A DNA stretch of 24,270 nucleotides from NCBI GenBank assembly GCA_021464525.1, contig JADRCO010000949.1:1-24270 (forward strand), in the 5' to 3' direction. This document shows positions 19,429-24,270 of the stretch, one piece after another. A model generated the notes under the pieces. The model was not told where the DNA came from and searched no databases. It was given only the letters and a program-made list of their open reading frames with translations. Each line of letters begins with the position of its first letter. The first letter of the stretch is position 1. The stretch is from Rhizophagus sp. LPA8_4_AMF. Its lineage: Eukaryota > Glomeromycota > Glomeromycetes > Glomerales > Glomeraceae. A program made the translations under genes and the position numbers.

Positions 19429-19450
19429 AAAAAGTCCCGAGGGGCTTTTT
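19429..19450 (+). other. Terminator-shaped hairpin with T tail
   Basis: AAAAAGTCCC-GA-GGGGCTTTTT forms a 10-pair stem (one G-T pair) ending in a T run. TCGGG (19420-19424) can alternatively pair with CCCGA (19436-19440), giving a mutually exclusive pair of stems. In a eukaryote this need not be a terminator; function is unknown. Confidence 0.4.
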
Positions 19451-20736
19451 TATTATTGAGATATGTTTCATCTGTCATTAGAAAATATTATTATTATGGT
19501 TTAATCGATTCAAAGTAACAACACATTTACTTAAAATGTTTTATATCGTACGAGAAAAATATATTTGCATTTTGCATATTTTTTTTTATTTTCTTAAAGA
19601 GAAAATTTGTTTATTTTTCAAACTCTTTTTAGTTAATAAAATTATTATTATAGCTATTATTATAGTTATTTATAAGGAGAATGAAAAATGTTTGTTTTCG
19701 TAATATTTTGATATTTTTAAATTAGTACATTTTTTTTTTTTTTTTTTACTATTATTTTATCTTGTAAAATAAAGTTAATTTTCTAAAATTTAATTGGTTA
19801 GAGAAAGAACTTGTCCATATAAAATAATAATAATAGTAATAAAAAAAAAGCAACCGAATTTATTATTTTTTATTTTTTTTTGAAACAAGTTAAATATCTA
19901 GTATCTTAATATATATAAGTTTTTTTTTTTATTATAATGATTAAGGTTAGAATCCGATCCAGGGTTATTATTTTTTTTTTAAAAAAAAAAATTTTTTTTA
20001 AAAAAATAAAAGAAAAAGGGTGGCTGTGAAGTGGCAAATGTATTCCATAAATGTATTACAAAAGGTTTTATTTCCCTTTTGATTCCCTTTTTATTTATTA
20101 TTATTTTTATCATTTGACTAATTTTTATTTTATTTTTTATCTTATCTTTCATTCTTTCTATTGAAGAATTTAAAAAAGCCTTTTACTTACAATAAAGACA
20201 TTTTTTAATACATGCGTCAGAAAAAAAAAAAAAAAAACGAATGAAAAAAAAAAAAAAAAAAATCGGTAAATAAAACCTATAAATTCTTCATTGAAGATAT
20301 AAAAAAGGTTATATTTTTTTATGTAAGGGTCCAAATATATCTTTTTAATTATAATAACCATATTTTTACAATTGATGTCCTCCACGATTGTATAACAAAA
20401 AAAAAAAAAAAATTGAAATGTGAAGATCCCTGACCAATTTTGTACTATTTTTTCACTTGCGGGAAAAATTAAAACGAGAAAATAAATTTTTTTTTTTTTT
20501 TCTTTTTATGAGATTGGTTCGATTTAAATGATTTAAATGGTTGAATGACGAAAAAAAAGGTCTCACAATTTTTTTTTTATAATAATTATTCGCTCTTTTT
20601 AATTACTAAAAGAAAAAAAAAATATATTTTTTTTTTTTTAAATTTAATAATATTTAGTGATATTAATGATATGTCCCCTGTTACATTATTTAAAAGAACG
20701 CACGCCATGTAAACAAAATTAAAAATTTTTTTTTCT

Positions 20737-20766
20737 TATACGAATAGAATGTATACGAATAGAATG
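20737..20766. repeat. 15-bp perfect tandem duplication
   Basis: TATACGAATAGAATG occurs twice, back to back, followed by TGTATACAG. Confidence 0.85.
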
Positions 20767-20841
20767 TGTATACAGTAAAACATTTTCTGTATGATACAAA
20801 TTGATGTGCAACATTATTTTTATTATGATTTACCATCAAAA

Positions 20842-20876
<35 letters not shown>
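20842..20876. repeat. (AAT)n microsatellite
   Basis: About eleven uninterrupted AAT units. Confidence 0.9.
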
Positions 20877-20878
<2 letters not shown>

Positions 20879-21392
20879 CAGCGAAAAAGATCGATAAAAC
20901 TTGAAATCAGATCATCAACAATAACTCCTGCTTATTATTACGTATGTTTACATATTTTTTTAAAAAAAAATTTAATAAATCTCTTTTTTTTTTTTAAGAA
21001 AAAATATTCATGCATTTGAATGTATTATTTTATTATTATTTTGAATATGGTTTGAAAACAGATAATCTTTTTTTTAAAAAAATCGCAACACAAAGTACAC
21101 GAAATTTTTTATGAAAATTATTATTAGTAGCCAGCTACCTGCTTGAAAACTCAGTTTTAATAGGACCTTTTTGAATTCAACGAATAACGAATATTGTACA
21201 AATTTTTATCAGAAATATTATTTTTAATTTGACAAAATATAGACGCGAAAAAAAAAATATTTATCGGATACTTCCAAATTCGGAATATTATTTCGAAAGT
21301 AATTGAAATCGATATACGGTAATCTTATAATTATGATTCGTGTACACTTTAATATGAATCATGTACACTGTTTAACTAAAAGGAGAGAAAAT

Positions 21393-21624
21393 ATTTGATT
21401 ATTTGATTATTTGATCATTTGATTCGGTTCAAAAGTTGAAATATTAACATTGTTGGTTCAAAAAGTTGAAATAACATTAATAACATTGGTTAATAATATT
21501 AAAATTGTTGGTTCAAAAAGTTTGAAATAACTTTAATAACATTGATTAATAATATTAAAATTGTTTGATTCGGTTCAAAAAGTTGAAATAACTTTAATAA
21601 CATTGATTAATAATTTTAAAATTG
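21393..21624. repeat. Minisatellite, 55-61-bp units, with an 8-bp repeat leader
   Basis: Starts with four 8-bp units ATTTGATT (21393-21424), then a partial unit, then three units at 21453-21507, 21508-21563 and 21564-21624 (55, 56, 61 bp). Each contains GGTTCAAAAAGTT-GAAATAAC, TTAATAACATTG-TTAATAAT and TTAAAATTG. The third unit carries an inserted GATTC that matches the 8-bp leader. Confidence 0.9.
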
Positions 21625-23025
21625 ATACTTACTAGTCTTCGTTATCAACAGGGAATAATTAAAAAAAGCATTAATTTGCAAAGTTTATTCTTAAATAAAA
21701 GTTGTAACATTAACACAAACAAAAACAAAAAACATGATTATATAACTCAAACCGTTTACTTTCTTTTTTGTAAAACCTAAAATTTGTACCAATTAAAAAA
21801 CATTTATGGTACCGCAGTAACAATGCTATAATGGCGTGAGAATATAAATGCACCCAAATTATATAAAATTAAAAATTTTGTTGATCGAATAGCAAGTTTA
21901 TTTAAAGTCATACCACATTTTTGTATTGGGCGAATTAGAACGAGTACCAGGATCCTAATAATAATTTAATATGAGTTCCCTTAATGCCACGTTGCTTTAT
22001 ATTCTTTATAGACGCATGAAATGTGTGACCGAACTACTTCCTAAAATATCTTCCAAACAGAATAAAAGAAAATGCATAACCTAATAAACATCAACGGTAA
22101 TTTGATTTAGGGATAAAATTGTTGAAAATCTTTAATCACGTGAATTTAGTTTTCAAGTGATATCATCATTTTGCAATATATTTTTTTTCTCCCTGTACGA
22201 AGGCGGTTTGGCGCATTTTAATAGGTCATATTGAATAAACTTTTTTTTATCTGTTTACAAAATATTTTATAACATGTGACCTATATATCATGTAATCCGA
22301 TTTAAAAAAATTTTGAACGTTTCGTTCATTCTAGTGTAATTATGAAAGATGAATTTTTTCATGGGGAGGTCAGATGGGGTTGGTTCGTCGGATGATAATA
22401 CAAAGAAAAATGAATTTCATAATTCGCCTTTTAGTTAAATGAATATGCATATTTAAGTATAGTAATGCAACATTCACACAGAAATCACAGAAATCACAGA
22501 AATCAACAGCATTTACTTAAATGGTGTTACGATGATCATTTAATTATATATTTTCCTTGTTCAAAAAGAAGTAATTTCAATAACAGATTCGATGATTATA
22601 AAATTGTATAATCTTTCTTATCAATTAGTAACATTACTTAAAAATTACTGATCATTGATAAATAAAGTTAACTGGATCAACAAAAAAAAGGTTTATTACA
22701 TTTGGATTTATTATCATTTAAAATCTTAAAACTGAAGATGTAGTTTTCGTAATCAAAAGATGAAATTTTTATCAGTTGAGGGGGGAAAGATTAAAATCAT
22801 AAATGTGAATAAATGTGGGAGTAATTGTTAAATTGATGTAATTGATTGTGTTATTTTTAATTCCTATTTGAAAGCGAATAGTTTGGTAAATAATAAGCAA
22901 ACCATATGAAAGACCATATGGAAATCAAAGTATTGGTTACCACATTTGGTATATAACTAAAAAAAAATGTCCGGTGATGCGTAATGTGACACGTAGTGTG
23001 ATTGCGTGATGGAACTGCATACTTT

Positions 23026-23065
23026 TAATGGCTCCGGCGCAGTTCACGAAAATTACTGCGCCATT
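23026..23065. repeat. GC-rich inverted repeat with a 6-nt insertion in one arm
   Basis: GGCGCAGT (23036-23043) and ACTGCGCC (23055-23062) are perfect 8-bp arms around an 11-nt loop. The arm logically extends to AATGGCGCAGT / ACTGCGCCATT (11 bp) if CTCCGG is treated as an insertion in the left arm. Confidence 0.75.
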
Positions 23066-23253
23066 GAATAAATTAATGACGAGATTATTGTAATTTTTCA
23101 TGGCGTTTATGTTCATTGCATAACATTGCATATAAAAAAAAAAATTTGATATTTCCGAAATTAAATAATAAATACGGCTAATCACTTTTTCCTTAGAAAT
23201 TATTTGTTGAATGAAATGATGGGCCGATTAAAATATCCATCCCCTGAATAATT

Positions 23254-23505
23254 TCAAGGAACCTCAATAAAACAAGTACTTCCATGCTTATAATTATTAT
23301 TACATGAAAATAAAAGAAAAGTTGATTTCGTTCGCATAATTATTATTTTTTTCGTTTTATTAAAATTATATGGGCTTCTTTGGTCATTGCGCCTGTGCGT
23401 AGTAGTGATAAGACGTTCGTTACTTTCTATGGAAAAATGGCAATTTTTATGTAACTTATAAAACCAGAAATTTTTGTGGCTTATTGTTTCGTTACGATTT
23501 ATCAT
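23254..23505 (-). CDS. Possible small ORF (83 aa), unrecognised
   Basis: A minus-strand ATG frame of 83 codons in a stretch with fewer homopolymer runs. The product is hydrophilic and mixed (MINRNETISHKNFWFYKLHK at the start; His, Arg, Asn, Thr and Cys frequent), unlike the Phe/Ile/Leu translations that T-runs give elsewhere. The start has C at -3, which is weak. Plus-strand frames over 23370-23460 are also open for 25-30 codons, so chance is a real alternative. No domain recognised. Confidence 0.2.
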   Translation of the reverse strand: MINRNETISHKNFWFYKLHKNCHFSIESNERLITTTHRRNDQRSPYNFNKTKKIIIMRTKSTFLLFSCNNNYKHGSTCFIEVP

Positions 23506-24208
23506 TGGATTTAGAAATATCGAATTTCGGTGATTGCCAGTTGCAATTAAAATTTTTAATTATTATTATGACATCATTAAAATTGAATAATAATTTAATA
23601 AAAATCATGTTTGATTTTTGAAAAAAAGAGGGGGCTTACATTTTAAAATTATATATAGCCAAGAAATCATCCAGATCTTCGAATTGACATAACAATTACA
23701 AATCAAGCAGGTGATAATGTATGAAAGAACAAAAAAAAGAAACTTAATTAACAATCTTTTTTTTTTTTTAAAAAAAAATAAAAAAAAATAAAAAAAAAAT
23801 TAATAAATTTGATTGAAACCCTTTAAAAGTTAACAATTCAAAAAAAAAAAAATGTTACAATTTTTATTTATTTATTTTCTTTTGTTTTCTTTTGTTTTTT
23901 TTCTTTAAGAAAAAAGAATTTCTTTAACAATCAAAAGGTAATTACATGTTGTGCTTTCTTATAACGCATTGAGCAACCAAAAATGGACGATCTATTTATA
24001 ACATAGAAATTTAGAATTAGAACGACTCAAAACTTGAAAAAACCAAGAATCCCTGGTAAATTCTTGGAATTATTTCAAAATTTCAATAAACCATTGTAAA
24101 TTTACAAATTAGAATGATAAAACCGATTCACAAAAAATATGTTCGTTTTTAATTCATCATTTAAAAATAATTTTATTTTATTTTATTTTTTTTTTGAACT
24201 CTGATGAT

Positions 24209-24231
24209 AAATTTATTTTTTTTTTTTTTTT

Positions 24232-24270
<39 letters not shown>
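24209..24270. repeat. T homopolymer at right edge
   Basis: Nearly pure T, interrupted only by a short TAA, running to the last base. Same comment as for the left edge: a likely assembly boundary. Confidence 0.95.

Larger units (their letters stand above)
15577..24208. other. AT-rich region without a confident gene, downstream of paralogue B
   Basis: After the 3' flank of paralogue B this is mostly A/T runs. It holds candidate ORFs at 16534-16761 and 23254-23505, a cluster of palindromes and stem-loops at 17514-17824 and 18646-18667, a terminator-shaped hairpin at 19429-19450, (AAT)n at 20842-20876, a 15-bp tandem duplication at 20737-20766, a minisatellite at 21393-21624 and a GC-rich interrupted stem at 23026-23065. 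No tRNA with both A and B boxes was seen. Confidence 0.6.

Overview
The window looks like nuclear DNA of a very AT-rich fungus. Homopolymer A and T runs, (AAT)n, (AAAAT)n and (TA)n simple repeats fill most of it. The only two clearly protein-coding genes are intronless, start in a eukaryotic (A at -3) context, and encode nuclear proteins of a fungal type. The composition and low-complexity protein style fit an early-diverging fungus with an AT-rich genome, such as a Glomeromycotina (Rhizophagus-like) species. That placement is inference; no rRNA or other marker gene is present.

Layout. 1-55 is a pure T run. 56-7499 is mostly gene-free, but holds several short open frames of uncertain status, a possible small spliced gene on the minus strand (6418-6840), a long AT-only inverted repeat (6108-6256) and a perfect 40-bp palindrome (7089-7128). 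7500-8813 (+) encodes a 437-residue SWIRM-domain protein. 8814-14409 is intergenic with a 58-bp-period minisatellite (9555-9955). 14410-15576 (+) encodes a second, 388-residue SWIRM protein. 15577-24270 has no confident gene; it carries GC-rich palindromes and stem-loops, a 55-bp-period minisatellite (21393-21624) and a terminal T run.

The two SWIRM genes are same-strand paralogues about 5.6 kb apart. Their C-terminal 85 residues are about 82% identical by hand alignment. Three further blocks are shared: an SPP-x-SP / SDI motif near the N terminus, an RKNPYP...VDVY block, and an ERKRKGNSLARVM block. The linkers between blocks have diverged. Domain order, with SWIRM at the extreme C terminus and no SANT or amine-oxidase partner, matches the Fun19/Yor338w (budding yeast) and Laf1/Laf2 (fission yeast) type. 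Both genes seem to share a leader layout (TATA, then TTCTTTCTT, then a T-rich/A-rich AUG-free leader) and an identical 15-nt element 64-80 nt after the stop codon.

I did not find a clear new multi-gene system. The points most worth a second look are the paralogue pair with its conserved 3' element, the 40-bp palindrome, the GC-rich near-palindrome at 17708, the interrupted stem at 23026, the two minisatellites, and the small candidate genes that a length cut-off would miss.
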